Source: an uncultured Eubacteriales bacterium
GTDB lineage: Bacteria > Bacillota > Clostridia > Christensenellales > QALW01
Reading direction: 5' to 3'
Length of the DNA: 51,111 nucleotides
NCBI GenBank assembly: GCA_900547955.1
Contig: URIR01000009.1
Coordinates: 1-51,111 of the forward strand
The translations under genes were made by a program, and so were the position numbers. Below the pieces are notes generated by a model. That model was not told where the DNA came from, did not search any database, and was given only the letters and a program-made list of their open reading frames with translations. Position 1 is the stretch's first letter, and each line of letters opens with the position of its first letter. Shown here piece by piece: positions 51,063 through 51,111 of the stretch.

Positions 51063-51110
51063 GAATTTAAAAGGCTTCCGTCATAATTATGACGGAAGCC
51101 TTTTAAATTC
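51063..51110. terminator. 48-base perfect palindrome, terminator
   Basis: Positions 51063-51086 are the exact reverse complement of 51087-51110, with no loop interruption. The centre can form a stem with AAAGGCTTCCGTC / GACGGAAGCCTTT and TTTT on the far side, so it can end transcripts from both directions. Confidence 0.85.
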
Positions 51111-51111
51111 A

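Overview
The window comes from an endospore-forming Firmicute of the class Clostridia, probably an uncultured gut lineage; I cannot name the genus. The reasons are spoIVA, yunB and ytxC (spore genes), a T-box leader on thrS, a TPP riboswitch on thiT, the two-FeoA/FeoB/Cys-rich small protein iron operon, Hsp33, and AGGAGG ribosome binding sites with TTGACA-N17-TAAAAT promoters throughout. No rRNA, tRNA, CRISPR array or prophage is visible.

Layout. 1-310: decayed end of a DUF1989 gene. 415-3708: ferrous iron uptake operon feoA-feoA-feoB-small Cys-rich protein, with a strong promoter and two matching operator-like dyads. 3763-4043: MITE-like repeat. 4151-8930, minus strand: spoIVA, then a glycosyltransferase/collagen-like spore-surface protein pair behind a sigma-K-like promoter. 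9363-11914: ECF sigma factor with an RsgI-like/PepSY membrane partner. 11913-15834: ECF vitamin-type S component plus uridine-kinase-like kinase, flavodoxin, DUF362 protein and divergent LysR regulator. 15925-20000: a patch that looks acquired, holding four MITE-related pieces, a sigma factor with a 380-residue extension, thiT with its riboswitch, and a chloramphenicol-acetyltransferase-like gene cut exactly at a MITE end. 20242-25818: three unknown proteins, YdcF, RmuC, a SrlD-like dehydrogenase, GNAT and a small protein. 25945-30973: purEMNHD. 31163-45001: PBP1A (minus), then YunB, M20 hydrolase, YesL-like protein, methyltransferase, Hsp33, TPR and helical-repeat proteins, HD hydrolase, YkvI, THUMP methyltransferase and YtxC. 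45013-47218: thrS under T-box control. 47567-51111: Lrp regulator with aminotransferase, TrmL, second aminotransferase, and a 48-base perfect palindrome.

The most unusual content is non-coding. Three elements (31003-31135, 47266-47390, 47407-47527) are nested palindromes: one long outer stem enclosing exactly three hairpins, a DNA/RNA cloverleaf. Two share core sequence but have different, still perfectly paired, outer stems. A separate ~280-base repeat family (3763-4043 and 19709-19983 full length, others partial) has TACCCTCAGTTTAC-type terminal inverted repeats, probable TA target sites and two internal stem-loops; one copy has disrupted a gene.

Gene cooperation: Feo proteins import Fe2+; the glycosyltransferase probably decorates Thr residues of the collagen-like protein on the spore; the purine genes cover five steps from AIR/GAR to IMP, with purF, purL, purC, purB and purK not in view; thiT and the S component at 12499 both need an ECF energising module encoded elsewhere.
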